A stretch of 48,779 nucleotides of DNA. Source: a bacterium. Lineage in GTDB: Bacteria; SZUA-79; Acidulodesulfobacterales; Acidulodesulfobacteraceae. The first letter of the stretch is position 1, and every line of letters starts with the position of its first letter. The DNA is taken from positions 1-48,779 of the forward strand of contig JAJYWW010000160.1 in NCBI GenBank assembly GCA_021791295.1. Direction: 5' to 3'. The translations under genes were made by a program, and so were the position numbers. This document shows, in pieces, positions 1-6,587 of the stretch. The notes under the pieces are model-generated. The model was not told the DNA's origin. It saw only the letters and a list, made by a program, of their open reading frames with translations, and did not search any database.

Positions 1-825
1 GCGTTGCAAGCGGGAGAAGCCGCCGGATACGGAACTACCGGAGCGGCTAAAGAAACCGCCGAGGTCAACGCTATCGAAAGTTATAACGCCGCCGCAACGG
101 TCGGAACCAAGAACGCCGCCTATGCGGGATACGCTAAAGGCGTAAATCAGATGAACGACGTCTTTACTTCGTTTTTGGCGTCTCCTAAAGGCTCTGAAGC
201 CTATCATAAACTCGGCGAAATAACCAATGCGTTTTTAAACAACTCCAATCCGGTAATTCGCAATATATCAAGAAACTTATTTGCTCAGGACGCATCAAAG
301 TTTGCCGTCGATACGAGACAGCTTACCGGCAATAGCCAGCATTCCAAATCTGCGAGCGCGGATAGGGGTTCTAAGTCTAATACTCAAGTTGAAGTAAAAG
401 CCGGCGTTAACGCAAATGCTAATTTATTATGGAAAAATACAGGGGGGACAGTCGGCGAAATTGCCGGCGGAATTCTCGGTTCTCTTTTAGCCGCAGGTTC
501 GGACGTAGCTACCGAAGGAGTGGGTATTGCGGGTAACGCGGCGGAAGTGGGCACGGGAGTGGCTCTTGGTAGAACGATAGGCGCCGATGTCGGCGGATTT
601 ATTCAGCATACTTGGGATAATTGGACCGGTTCCGACAAAAAAACTACCAATACCCATACCGATACCCTTGCTCATACAACAGGCAATACTACGGCTGGAA
701 GATTTGCTACTTTGCTAAGCAATGGAACGAATGCCCAAAGCATATATGAAATAGTCCACAAAGATGGTTATATAGACAAAAACACTGAACCTACAACTCC
801 GAAAATGCCTAATACTCCAAAGTGA
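1..825 (+). CDS. TraG-like conjugation protein, C-terminal part (truncated by window edge)
   Basis: The reading frame is open from base 1, so this is the 3' part of a longer gene; the TTG at position 4 is not a convincing start. The visible 274 residues are Ala/Gly/Asn/Thr-rich. A glycine-rich amphipathic stretch (about residues 145-200, GGTVGEIAGGILGSLLAAG) could be membrane-active, and the tail is Thr/Asn/Pro-rich and probably disordered. This style matches the long C-terminal region of F-type TraG mating-pair-stabilisation proteins, which sit in the inner membrane and periplasm of conjugative donors. No catalytic motif is visible, so the family call rests on composition and on the integrase context. 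A phage tape-measure-like protein is the main alternative. GC content is visibly higher than in the cargo genes that follow. Confidence 0.5.
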   Translation, partial: ALQAGEAAGYGTTGAAKETAEVNAIESYNAAATVGTKNAAYAGYAKGVNQMNDVFTSFLASPKGSEAYHKLGEITNAFLNNSNPVIRNISRNLFAQDASKFAVDTRQLTGNSQHSKSASADRGSKSNTQVEVKAGVNANANLLWKNTGGTVGEIAGGILGSLLAAGSDVATEGVGIAGNAAEVGTGVALGRTIGADVGGFIQHTWDNWTGSDKKTTNTHTDTLAHTTGNTTAGRFATLLSNGTNAQSIYEIVHKDGYIDKNTEPTTPKMPNTPK

Positions 826-835
826 TTATAATAAA

Positions 836-861
836 AAATCCCGCTTTTTAAGGCGGGATTT
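836..861 (-). terminator. rho-independent terminator, probably bidirectional
   Basis: A perfect 9-bp stem (836-844 with 853-861, arm AAATCCCGC) encloses an 8-base loop. The A run at 833-838 gives a U tract on the minus strand, terminating the small gene at 903-1142. The same hairpin lies 10 bp after the stop of the plus-strand TraG-like gene and can serve both. Confidence 0.85.
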
Positions 862-902
862 AATGTCATATAGTTTTCTAAGATTTATTTCATTAATTAC
901 AA

Positions 903-1142
903 TTAATTATCATGATGATTACATCCATATGGATTACCTTTAATATCGTAAACATCATTTAACATTAGCAATCCAGTCGCAGGGTTAATATCTGTTAAAC
1001 GTTGGTCTGCCGGCACAAATTTAAGTTTTCCTCTCCGGACTCTTACTATTACCGAAATTACGCTTAAAAGGGCTATTCCGAATACCATGCCGACGATTAC
1101 GAATAATATTATGTTTGCAATATGAGCCGCTTGATCAGACAT
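903..1142 (-). CDS. small single-pass membrane protein, unknown function
   Basis: A 79-residue protein with one strong transmembrane helix (about residues 9-33) followed by a basic patch (RVRRGK), which by the positive-inside rule puts the C-terminal half in the cytoplasm. The C-terminus ends in a His/Asn/Cys-containing stretch (CNHHDN). A strong ribosome binding site (GGAGAA) precedes the ATG. It is transcribed towards the TraG-like gene and shares a terminator with it. I do not recognise a family; its place beside a conjugation gene makes an accessory transfer or entry-exclusion-like role possible, but this is only context. Confidence 0.6.
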   Translation of the reverse strand: MSDQAAHIANIILFVIVGMVFGIALLSVISVIVRVRRGKLKFVPADQRLTDINPATGLLMLNDVYDIKGNPYGCNHHDN

Positions 1143-1193
1143 TTTATTTCTCCTTTCCTTTTGCCCTTTACCTCTTAGGGCATTAACTTTACC

Positions 1194-1223
1194 GCCCTTA
1201 TTCCCTTAATAAGGGCTTCTTTT
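1194..1223 (+). terminator. hairpin with U tract (plus strand); also in the leader of the 903-1142 gene
   Basis: A perfect 9-bp stem (1194-1202 with 1208-1216) is followed by TTCTTTTTT, a good plus-strand terminator although no plus-strand gene lies just upstream. A second hairpin (GCCCT/AGGGC arms, 1163-1181) sits between it and the minus-strand gene, so on that strand the two hairpins form its 5' leader just upstream of the ribosome binding site. Whether they terminate, regulate or both cannot be told. Confidence 0.5.
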
Positions 1224-1326
1224 TTATTTATACTACCAAACATATCAAAAGTCAAATCAAAGGGCTTAAAATCAGGAACGTAAAAGATATTTTTACATAA
1301 AATCTAAAATTAATAAATTTTATTAT

Positions 1327-2226
1327 TTATCTTAAGGCTTCCTCTATATCATTAAATTTTTCTTTTATAAAAGTTCTTATTTTTTCTATTTGTTGGTCCT
1401 TATTTAAACAGAAAAAATAGATATTTTCTAAATCAAGCGATTCAGAATAAATCTTTTTTTTCTTCTGCTTGTCTAATACCTCTATCACTATTTTAAGTGA
1501 TTTAGTATGATATAATCCAAAAAAAGCTCTTGTATCCTTATCAAGATAAACGCCGGTAAAGTCCCATCCTGCTGATTTTTTAAATTTAGGATATTTTTCT
1601 TCAGCTGCTGTTATAAGCATATTTATAAGATTTTTAAAAGCCTGAAAACCGTTCACATATTCCCATGAGATTTTTTGCATAGTCATGTTCCTTGCCTCCA
1701 AAAAATTTAAGAATGAATTTATAAGATATTTGGTTACAGGGTTTGTATGTTTATCAAATTCAAAACTTGAAAACCAATTTGCGATTTCAAACCAACGCAC
1801 GTGTTTATAGGGTTTACTTTCTTCTTGTTCGTTAATATCGATAGCAAATTTTGTTAACAAAATAACTTTTTTATATGTTGCGTTAGATTTTTTCAAAGCG
1901 TTTTCGTATCTTTTTATTTGCTTATATCCCAAGCCTGAATTATGTTTTACTTCAATATATATAAGTTTATCATGTGACAATATCTTAATATCTGGTCTTC
2001 CATACTCCGTAGAAATTTGCGTGGTTATTTCAATGGCTTCGTTTTCATTAAATTCAAATTCTTCTTTATTAACGCAAAGAAAGTTTAATATTCGCAGAAA
2101 AATAGAATTATCTTCTTCTTTCAAAAAGTTTAGCAGAAAAACGAATGCTTCCGTAAGATAATTTTCGTCGGTTGCCGAATTATATTTTCCTAACGCTGAA
2201 AAAATGTCTTTATTTTTATTTATCAT
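1327..2226 (-). CDS. PD-(D/E)XK nuclease superfamily protein
   Basis: A 299-residue protein with the PD-(D/E)XK core: an upstream Glu (about E26), GRPDIKI with the catalytic Asp at about 79, and IEVKHNSG with E92 and K94, followed by the helix GYKQIKRYENAL. This is the pattern of the PDDEXK_4-type standalone nucleases often found in defence islands and prophages. The N-terminal helices and the C-terminal 150 residues have no motif I recognise; the C-terminal part may bind substrate. The metal-dependent nuclease activity is expected from family knowledge; the DNA target is unknown. It is a lone gene with 184 bp upstream and 432 bp downstream free of genes. Confidence 0.75.
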   Translation of the reverse strand: MINKNKDIFSALGKYNSATDENYLTEAFVFLLNFLKEEDNSIFLRILNFLCVNKEEFEFNENEAIEITTQISTEYGRPDIKILSHDKLIYIEVKHNSGLGYKQIKRYENALKKSNATYKKVILLTKFAIDINEQEESKPYKHVRWFEIANWFSSFEFDKHTNPVTKYLINSFLNFLEARNMTMQKISWEYVNGFQAFKNLINMLITAAEEKYPKFKKSAGWDFTGVYLDKDTRAFFGLYHTKSLKIVIEVLDKQKKKKIYSESLDLENIYFFCLNKDQQIEKIRTFIKEKFNDIEEALR

Positions 2227-2465
2227 TAATAAATCCGCAATTAACCTTGATGTATTTAAATATTAAAAATTTTTTGAAATTCTAACATATTTTTTTTAAA
2301 AATAAATAAAAAATTTATGCTGTAGCGTAAAATTTTAAGAGATTACAATATCTTTGATTTAGTCTGCATAATTTGGTTACCTTTTCAAATATTATATCTT
2401 ATTTTTATAAAAATCAATTAAAAAGTGATTTAGCGATTTAGGTTTCTATTTATAAAAAGAACCGC

Positions 2466-2518
2466 TCTAATTTGCGTTTTAAGGCTCTGAAACTTATCTT
2501 TAGGTATAAACCATTAAC
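2466..2518. repeat. left arm of a ~53-bp inverted repeat
   Basis: Reverse complement of 6203-6256 with one mismatch and one single-base gap over about 53 bp (starts TCTAATTTGCGTTTTAAGGC). The match does not extend into either flank. It is the only recognisable feature in the gene-free stretch 2227-2658; the rest of that stretch is AT-rich, apart from a run of C at 2532-2538, and I see nothing else in it. Confidence 0.9.
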
Positions 2519-2658
2519 CGAAAATTATATACCCCCCCTTACCAATTCTGTCTCGATACGATTAGTTAAGGACTCTTAATTCGACGGCTACGTTATTTAA
2601 AAACCGGATGGTTACATACGTTATTTCTGTTCGTTAATTAATGATAAAAATATTCGGT

Positions 2659-3057
2659 TTATAATGTTAAAAGTTTTTTAACATAAACTAAAAATAAATC
2701 CAAAGAAACAATTGACATGACAAATGTAATAAAAATTAATGGGATTGCTTTTGCCATATTTTTACATGATAATTTTTTATCGCTATAAATTTTAGAACGC
2801 AATAATAAACGAATAGATTTCATAAGATTTAATGCGACCAAAATAGTAGATATAATTATCAAAATTATTCCGCTTAGACGGTTAAATTGAGGGTAAATAT
2901 CCAATATTTTATTTGGATATTTTGTTATATATAGGCTTGCTCCTAACGTTAGTCCTATTATTATGTAATTATTAAGAATATCCATAGTTGTTTTAAAGTT
3001 TATTTTTTCATTTTCTATATCTAAAAAAGCTTCAAGCATTTTGTCGCGTTTGTTCAT
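2659..3057 (-). CDS. small multi-pass membrane protein, unknown
   Basis: A 132-residue protein with an N-terminal charged helix (residues 1-25) and three hydrophobic segments (about 28-46, 58-80 and 105-127), with a Lys/Arg-rich loop before the last one. Start supported by a strong AAGGAGG seven bases before the ATG. It lies downstream of the PIN-domain gene on the same strand, 108 bp away, inside the inverted-repeat-bounded segment. No family recognised. Membrane partners of this size are common in abortive-infection modules, but nothing in the sequence shows that role here. Confidence 0.6.
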   Translation of the reverse strand: MNKRDKMLEAFLDIENEKINFKTTMDILNNYIIIGLTLGASLYITKYPNKILDIYPQFNRLSGIILIIISTILVALNLMKSIRLLLRSKIYSDKKLSCKNMAKAIPLIFITFVMSIVSLDLFLVYVKKLLTL

Positions 3058-3165
3058 AAAACCTCCTTAGTTTAATTAAATTTAAAATATTCAACTATTT
3101 TCCAATAAAGCATTAAATCAATAATAATTGTTTCTGAAAACTCAAAGAAAAAATTAAAATTAAAT

Positions 3166-4041
3166 TTAGAACATACTTGTGCTATCTTTTATAAAACTTT
3201 TTATATCTAAAATTTGACCTGGACAAGCTTTATTGCCAATCTTTATCCATCTAGTTTCAGCAGTAGCTATAATATAATCTTTGTCTCTAAGATATAAAAA
3301 ACATTCAAGGTCTCCTGCATCGTTCCCTTCTGGCTTGGCACCAAATTCGCATAGATATTTTAAATATTCGGCGTATGCTTTAGCATAAGGTGAAAGCTTA
3401 TGTTTTGCCTTTTGAAATTTTCCATCGGTAAGTTTTCCTTTAATTTCAGGGGTATTCCCATTGTACAATGTCAATCGGTGCCAAGTTGTTTTAATTATTG
3501 TATCGATAAAATTTTGTTCATTAAATAATGAGAGTTTTGTTGCATCTTTTATTTTTGGTATTTTTCCGGCACTATTTATTTTTTTAATGTAATTTGGAAT
3601 AAGAGTATTTATTGCTTTTGCGATATCATAGTAAAATTGATTATATTTGTAATCTCTCCATAATTTTGCCAAGGGAATATTAAGTTTTTTAACCATCAAA
3701 TCTTCTAAATCTACATATCCATTAATTAGTCCTTGATAATTTTGCGCTTCAGCAAGTATTCCGTATCCTTGCTTCCAATCAAGTTCATCATGACAGTCGA
3801 AGCCCCAAGATTGTTTCAGGAAGATTTCGCTGTTAGGCAAATATTCTTGAGATTTTTCAATTAAAGCTTCAGCAACACCTTTTCTTTTTTCAAAATTTCC
3901 CTCATTAATTTTAGAAACTATTTCTAAAAAACTTATAGGAGTAGAACATAATGTTCCGACTTTTTTCAAGAGATTATTTAATTTTTTATTATTTTTATTA
4001 GAAAGGTAATACCAAACATTTGTATCCGCTATTATTTTCAT
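3166..4041 (-). CDS. PIN-domain protein (putative ribonuclease), extended
   Basis: 291 residues. The N-terminus ADTNVWYYLS carries the first acidic residue of PIN nucleases (D6) with the usual N8, SFLEIVSK supplies E40, and a C-terminal stretch (about 238-262, NDAGDLECFLYLRDKDYIIA) supplies the later Asp cluster. The order D, E, D-D is that of PIN ribonucleases. At more than twice the length of a VapC toxin, with about 190 residues inserted between the acidic residues, it is not a standard VapC. No obvious antitoxin gene adjoins it; the Cys-rich 46-residue protein at 4152-4292 is the closest upstream gene on the same strand. RNA cleavage is inferred from the fold. Confidence 0.7.
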   Translation of the reverse strand: MKIIADTNVWYYLSNKNNKKLNNLLKKVGTLCSTPISFLEIVSKINEGNFEKRKGVAEALIEKSQEYLPNSEIFLKQSWGFDCHDELDWKQGYGILAEAQNYQGLINGYVDLEDLMVKKLNIPLAKLWRDYKYNQFYYDIAKAINTLIPNYIKKINSAGKIPKIKDATKLSLFNEQNFIDTIIKTTWHRLTLYNGNTPEIKGKLTDGKFQKAKHKLSPYAKAYAEYLKYLCEFGAKPEGNDAGDLECFLYLRDKDYIIATAETRWIKIGNKACPGQILDIKSFIKDSTSMF

Positions 4042-4151
4042 ATTTTTCCATCTGATATTATTTGATTTCGTTCTTTTTGCAGTTTTTATAATTTAATTAT
4101 ATATTATTTTTTTAAAATTTTTATTTAAATAAATATAAGACCATTAAAAGA

Positions 4152-4292
4152 TTAACAATTCTCTAAATAATAGACAAATCCCGTGCAGAATGCGACGGTA
4201 TTGATGTCGATTTTAGGGTCTAAATAGCAGTAATATTTTCCGTTCTTATCGTTGTATAGACGATAAATGCAGTTTTTGCAGGTTTTATCCAT
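4152..4292 (-). CDS. 46-residue Cys-rich (zinc-ribbon-like) protein
   Basis: Short reading frame with an ATG preceded by GGAGAGG. The protein begins MDKTCKNCIYRLYNDKNGKY and contains five Cys (positions 5, 8, 22, 36 and the C-terminal 46). A CxxC followed by spaced single Cys residues suggests a small zinc-binding fold. It sits between the excisionase-like gene (64 bp upstream) and the PIN gene (110 bp downstream) on the same strand, so the three may be co-transcribed. Function unknown; many mobile elements carry such small Cys-rich proteins. Confidence 0.6.
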   Translation of the reverse strand: MDKTCKNCIYRLYNDKNGKYYCYLDPKIDINTVAFCTGFVYYLENC

Positions 4293-4309
4293 AACCTCTC
4301 CTTTGTTAA

Positions 4310-4358
4310 TTTGTTCTTTGTTCCTTATTACTCCGTTTGTTTAGGTTTGTTCTTTGTT
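4310..4358. repeat. pair of 13-bp direct repeats
   Basis: TTTGTTCTTTGTT occurs at 4310-4322 and again at 4346-4358, 36 bp apart, just at and after the stop of the excisionase-like gene. A partial third copy (CTTTGTTAATT) precedes them at 4301. Could be binding sites or chance in low-complexity sequence. Confidence 0.45.
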
Positions 4359-4626
4359 ACCTCATCGTAGCCCTTAATACGGCGTTTCTGATTAAATCGG
4401 CGTCCTGTTTGCTATAGGCGTAATTTTTGTAGCCTTTATTCATACAAACTTGTTCTTCTGGCTCTACCGTTTTAGACTTTAGAAATTCATCTACGTCCTT
4501 AATTGCAAACAAGGTCTTTGCTCCTATTTTTATATGCCTAATTCTTTTGGCTCTTGTCAAAGCGTAGAGGTATTCTTTTGAGATGTTCATATACAATGCG
4601 GCTTGTTTTACGGTTAAATATTGCAT
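4357..4626 (-). CDS. excisionase-like MerR/HTH_17 DNA-binding protein
   Basis: 89 residues from the ATG at 4626. The N-terminal 50 residues form the winged-helix pattern of excisionase-family proteins: YLTVKQAALYMNISKEYLYA, then a basic stretch (RAKRIRHIKIGAK) and the strand LFAIKDVDEFL. Such proteins bend att DNA or regulate element genes. A TTG in frame at 4635 is possible, but neither start has its own ribosome binding site. The ATG lies just inside the stop of an 18-codon leader frame with a strong site, so translation is probably coupled to it. As a partner for the integrase at 18,678-19,718 it would be unusually far away; a regulator role is equally possible. Confidence 0.7.
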   Translation of the reverse strand: MQYLTVKQAALYMNISKEYLYALTRAKRIRHIKIGAKTLFAIKDVDEFLKSKTVEPEEQVCMNKGYKNYAYSKQDADLIRNAVLRATMR

Positions 4627-4627
4627 A

Positions 4628-4684
4628 TCAGGCAAACCGATAGTATTTTTTAGTATCAGTAGTAGTTTTATTAGCGATTAACAT
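4628..4684 (-). CDS. 18-codon leader peptide coupled to the excisionase-like gene
   Basis: ATG preceded by AAGGAGCG. It encodes MLIANKTTTDTKKYYRFA and stops with a TGA at 4628-4630 that overlaps the region of the next gene's ATG (4624-4626) by a TGATATG arrangement, suited to termination-reinitiation. It is rich in Thr and Lys codons. It may be a regulatory leader or simply a ribosome loading site; there is no attenuator hairpin that I can see. Confidence 0.4.
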   Translation of the reverse strand: MLIANKTTTDTKKYYRFA

Positions 4685-4696
4685 AAAACGCTCCTT

Positions 4697-5125
4697 TTAA
4701 AAAATTCTGTATAAAGACGTTAACCTTGCTATGATTATTTCTTCCGGATTACAATTTATACGAATGTCTTTGTAATTGCCGCCGTTTGATTTTAAGACAA
4801 GCTCGCCCAAGTTGCCCCTAAATACTTTTTTGACGGCAACGTAGATTGAAAAGTCGTCCTTTAAATAAACCACGTAAAGCTTGCCTTCGGTAAAATCTTC
4901 GGGATTTGTAAAAAAAGAGCCGGTAAAGATATCGTTTTCGTTTATTATAGGCGACATCGAGTTATTGGCCATAACTCCTGTGAAGCCGGTTTTGTCGAGA
5001 GATTTAAACGTAAAATTTTTGCAAATGAGTGGATTAGCCTTAAAAGAGGTTAATTCCAAAGCTTCTTTAGGTTTTAAACCAATCTTGGAATAAACTGAAT
5101 TGTTGGTCGTTTTAATTAATTGCAT
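4697..5125 (-). CDS. S24-family (LexA/CI C-terminal-like) protease without HTH domain
   Basis: 142 residues. GVMANNSMSPIINENDIF carries the catalytic Ser (S56) in the family's SMxP context; YVAVKKVFRG supplies the Lys (about K99), and LKSNGGNY resembles the closing strand. This is the autocleavage domain of LexA, UmuD and phage repressors. The first 40 residues have no helix-turn-helix, unlike LexA or CI, so on its own it should not bind DNA; UmuD-like processing or pairing with the divergent HTH protein at 5482-5772 are options. Strong site AAGGAGG before the ATG. Response to RecA/DNA damage is inferred from the family. Confidence 0.7.
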   Translation of the reverse strand: MQLIKTTNNSVYSKIGLKPKEALELTSFKANPLICKNFTFKSLDKTGFTGVMANNSMSPIINENDIFTGSFFTNPEDFTEGKLYVVYLKDDFSIYVAVKKVFRGNLGELVLKSNGGNYKDIRINCNPEEIIIARLTSLYRIF

Positions 5126-5172
5126 AACAGGTCCTCCTTTTTAAAAATGTTTTTAATGAAATTTTCCGCTTC

Positions 5173-5221
5173 TGTCAATAGCGGAATAAAACTGACCCAT
5201 ATGGCGGAATACATTTGACCC
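5173..5221. mobile_element. fossil end of an IS21-like element
   Basis: Starts TGTCAATAGCGGAATAAAAC and contains two near-identical 18-bp units in direct orientation, GCGGAATAAAACTGACCC (5181-5198) and GCGGAATACATTTGACCC (5204-5221), 23 bp apart. Repeated terminal binding units with GCGGAATAAA...TGACCC are, from memory, typical of IS21-family ends. No transposase gene or opposite end is seen, so this is a remnant. Family assignment is by recall only. Confidence 0.5.
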
Positions 5222-5267
5222 TTGCAGTTACCTTTTCGCCTTTTGAGGTTATCAGTTCGATAAACAT
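5175..5267 (-). pseudogene. short gene broken by the IS-end remnant
   Basis: A frame with an excellent ribosome binding site (AAGGAGGG) encodes 30 residues starting MFIELITSKGEKVTARVK and then runs through the IS21-like end into a stop. The first 15 residues look like a normal protein start; the remainder is translated IS sequence. The original gene would have preceded the S24 gene on the same strand. Confidence 0.4.
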
Positions 5268-5409
5268 TTTAGCCCTCCTTAAAAGAAAGAAGAATATCTA
5301 TATTGCCTATACCTATATATATAACAATTAATTTTAATTGTCAATATTTTTTAAAAGTTATTAACATATTTTTTTAAAAACCTTTTTAATTTTTTGTTTT
5401 TAAAGTGTT

Positions 5410-5439
5410 TTGACATTAGTTTTTTTATAATGATATAAT
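5410..5439 (+). promoter_or_regulatory. sigma-70-type promoter for the HTH gene
   Basis: TTGACA (5410-5415), an 18-base spacer and TATAAT (5434-5439), both perfect consensus boxes, 42 bp before the ATG of the HTH regulator. The start codon has no clear Shine-Dalgarno, as in many AT-rich regulator genes. This region separates the divergent S24 and HTH genes and should hold their operators. Confidence 0.7.
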
Positions 5440-5481
5440 TAAAAATAATTAATAATAAATAATTCAACTATTTAAAAAATT

Positions 5482-5772
5482 ATGAACAAAGAAAATTTGG
5501 AATTTCCGGCGGTATTTAAAAAAATAAGGTTAGATAGAAAATTATCTCAAGAATCTCTTGCAAAGGTTTTGGAAATTTCTCCTTCATATGTAAGAAGAAT
5601 TGAAACTGATAACGTGATACCTTCAGTAAAAAAATTAATTGATTGGTTTCATAAGTTGCAATTAACCGATAAAGAAAGGGAAGAATTGCTTTTTATACAT
5701 CTTAAGGATTTTATGTCGGAAAGGGGATATCCCGATACTTTTAAAAGTAAAATAACATTTAAAAATTTTTAA
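5482..5772 (+). CDS. XRE/HTH_3-family transcription regulator
   Basis: 96 residues with a Cro/CI-type helix-turn-helix at about 10-63 (FKKIRLDRKLSQESLAKVLE, then SPSYVRRIETDNVIPSVKKL). The remainder is a short acidic helix and tail, with no peptidase domain. It is transcribed from a consensus promoter, divergently from the S24 protease gene, and its stop lies two bases before the next gene's GTG. The pair HTH protein and S24 protein look like the two halves of a CI/LexA repressor on separate genes. Role as the element's switch regulator is inferred from this layout. Confidence 0.75.
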   Translation: MNKENLEFPAVFKKIRLDRKLSQESLAKVLEISPSYVRRIETDNVIPSVKKLIDWFHKLQLTDKEREELLFIHLKDFMSERGYPDTFKSKITFKNF

Positions 5773-5774
5773 AT

Positions 5775-6158
5775 GTGAGAGACAAATTAGAAGATTTGTG
5801 GCAACATAGAGCTGTATTTACGGGCAGGTTCGTAAAGTTCGGGATTAAGGCGGACAGGAAAGGAAGTCCGGTATCTACAGTGCTCTTATCCGTAATAAGG
5901 GACGAATCCGGTATTTACCTATGCGACCATATGTGGATAGACGACGCAAAAGGTTTTTATTCGCTTGATTTAATAGCAGGAGATACCGTCCAGTTTTACG
6001 GCAGGGTCGAAAGTTATAAGAAAGGATACAGGGGAAACAGGTATATCGATGTTATGTCAAAAAAACCTATGAAATGGGATTACAAAATAACGAACGTAAT
6101 GGGAGTTAAAAAAATAATTCCGTATTGGGACGACTGCGACGTTGATTGCGAAATATAG
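5775..6158 (+). CDS. possible OB-fold protein, unknown
   Basis: 127 residues from a GTG start two bases after the upstream stop, so almost certainly co-translated with the HTH regulator. The sequence alternates short strands with Gly turns (FTGRFVKFGIKADRKGSPVS, then TVQFYGRVESYKKGYRGNRY), the feel of an OB-fold nucleic-acid-binding protein, and is basic in the middle with an acidic C-terminal tail (WDDCDVDCEI). Its codon use is richer in G and C than the HTH gene before it. Similar small proteins are common on plasmids and ICEs. The fold suggestion is visual only. Confidence 0.55.
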   Translation: MRDKLEDLWQHRAVFTGRFVKFGIKADRKGSPVSTVLLSVIRDESGIYLCDHMWIDDAKGFYSLDLIAGDTVQFYGRVESYKKGYRGNRYIDVMSKKPMKWDYKITNVMGVKKIIPYWDDCDVDCEI

Positions 6159-6202
6159 CCGCAAAAACGATTATTGTTAGATTTAAGCCAGTTTTGAAAA
6201 CC

Positions 6203-6256
6203 GTTAATGGTTTTATACCTAAAGATAAGTTTCCGAGCCTTAAAACGCAAATTAGA
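6203..6256. repeat. right arm of the ~53-bp inverted repeat
   Basis: Pairs with 2466-2518 in opposite orientation (GTTAATGGTTTTATACCTAA at its left edge). It lies 45 bp after the stop of the 5775-6158 gene. Together the arms bound a 3.8 kb segment holding the PIN, excisionase-like, S24 and HTH genes. Confidence 0.9.
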
Positions 6257-6384
6257 AAGGATTTATTTATGTAAAGTTAATTAAAATCTATTAAAAACTA
6301 AAAACAGGAGAAAAAAAGAAAAGGCTTCATTAAGATTGTTTGGACAGATATACTTTTTTGAATAAGCTTTACAATCAAGAAATA

Positions 6385-6486
6385 GAGTATACATAGCAGT
6401 TGGAGAAAGCCGACGTTTCTCAGCTGTATCGTTTATACTCCGCAACAGTTTCATGCGATTAATTTCTCGAAGATTAACCTGTCGGC
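6385..6486 (+). other. foldable element: bulged hairpin with possible pseudoknot
   Basis: An outer 7-bp stem (GAGTATA 6385-6391 with TATACTC 6434-6440) encloses an inner stem (CAGTTG 6397-6402 with CAGCTG 6421-6426, then AGAAA 6404-6408 with TTTCT 6416-6420) and a 7-base loop GCCGACG (6409-6415). Six loop bases are complementary to GTCGGC at 6481-6486, which would make a pseudoknot about 65 bases downstream. It lies between the right inverted-repeat arm and a gene remnant. It may be a structured RNA, a DNA recombination site or chance. Confidence 0.35.
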
Positions 6487-6582
6487 TTTTACAACAGTAT
6501 AGAACAACAAACGTCGAGTGTGATAAGCAATGCGGCAACCAATGCGGTCAATAAGTTTCAACAAAGTTTAGGCGGGAATTAA
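6478..6582 (+). pseudogene. C-terminal remnant of a helical protein gene
   Basis: A frame ending in TAA at 6580-6582 encodes a plausible protein tail, YNSIEQQTSSVISNAATNAV then NKFQQSLGGN. In another frame just upstream, QQFHAINFSKINLSAF could be the preceding piece, separated by a frameshift near 6490. It lacks a start and is blocked by a stop at 6475. The Ala/Asn/Gln-rich style resembles conjugation or tail-type structural proteins. The stop lies five bases before the next gene's ATG. Confidence 0.35.
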
Positions 6583-6587
6583 ATTAT

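Noticed and set aside
6281..6538. 85-codon minus-strand frame
   Set aside because: No ribosome binding site; it overlaps the foldable element and remnant and reads like an artefact of Lys/Ile-poor complement.
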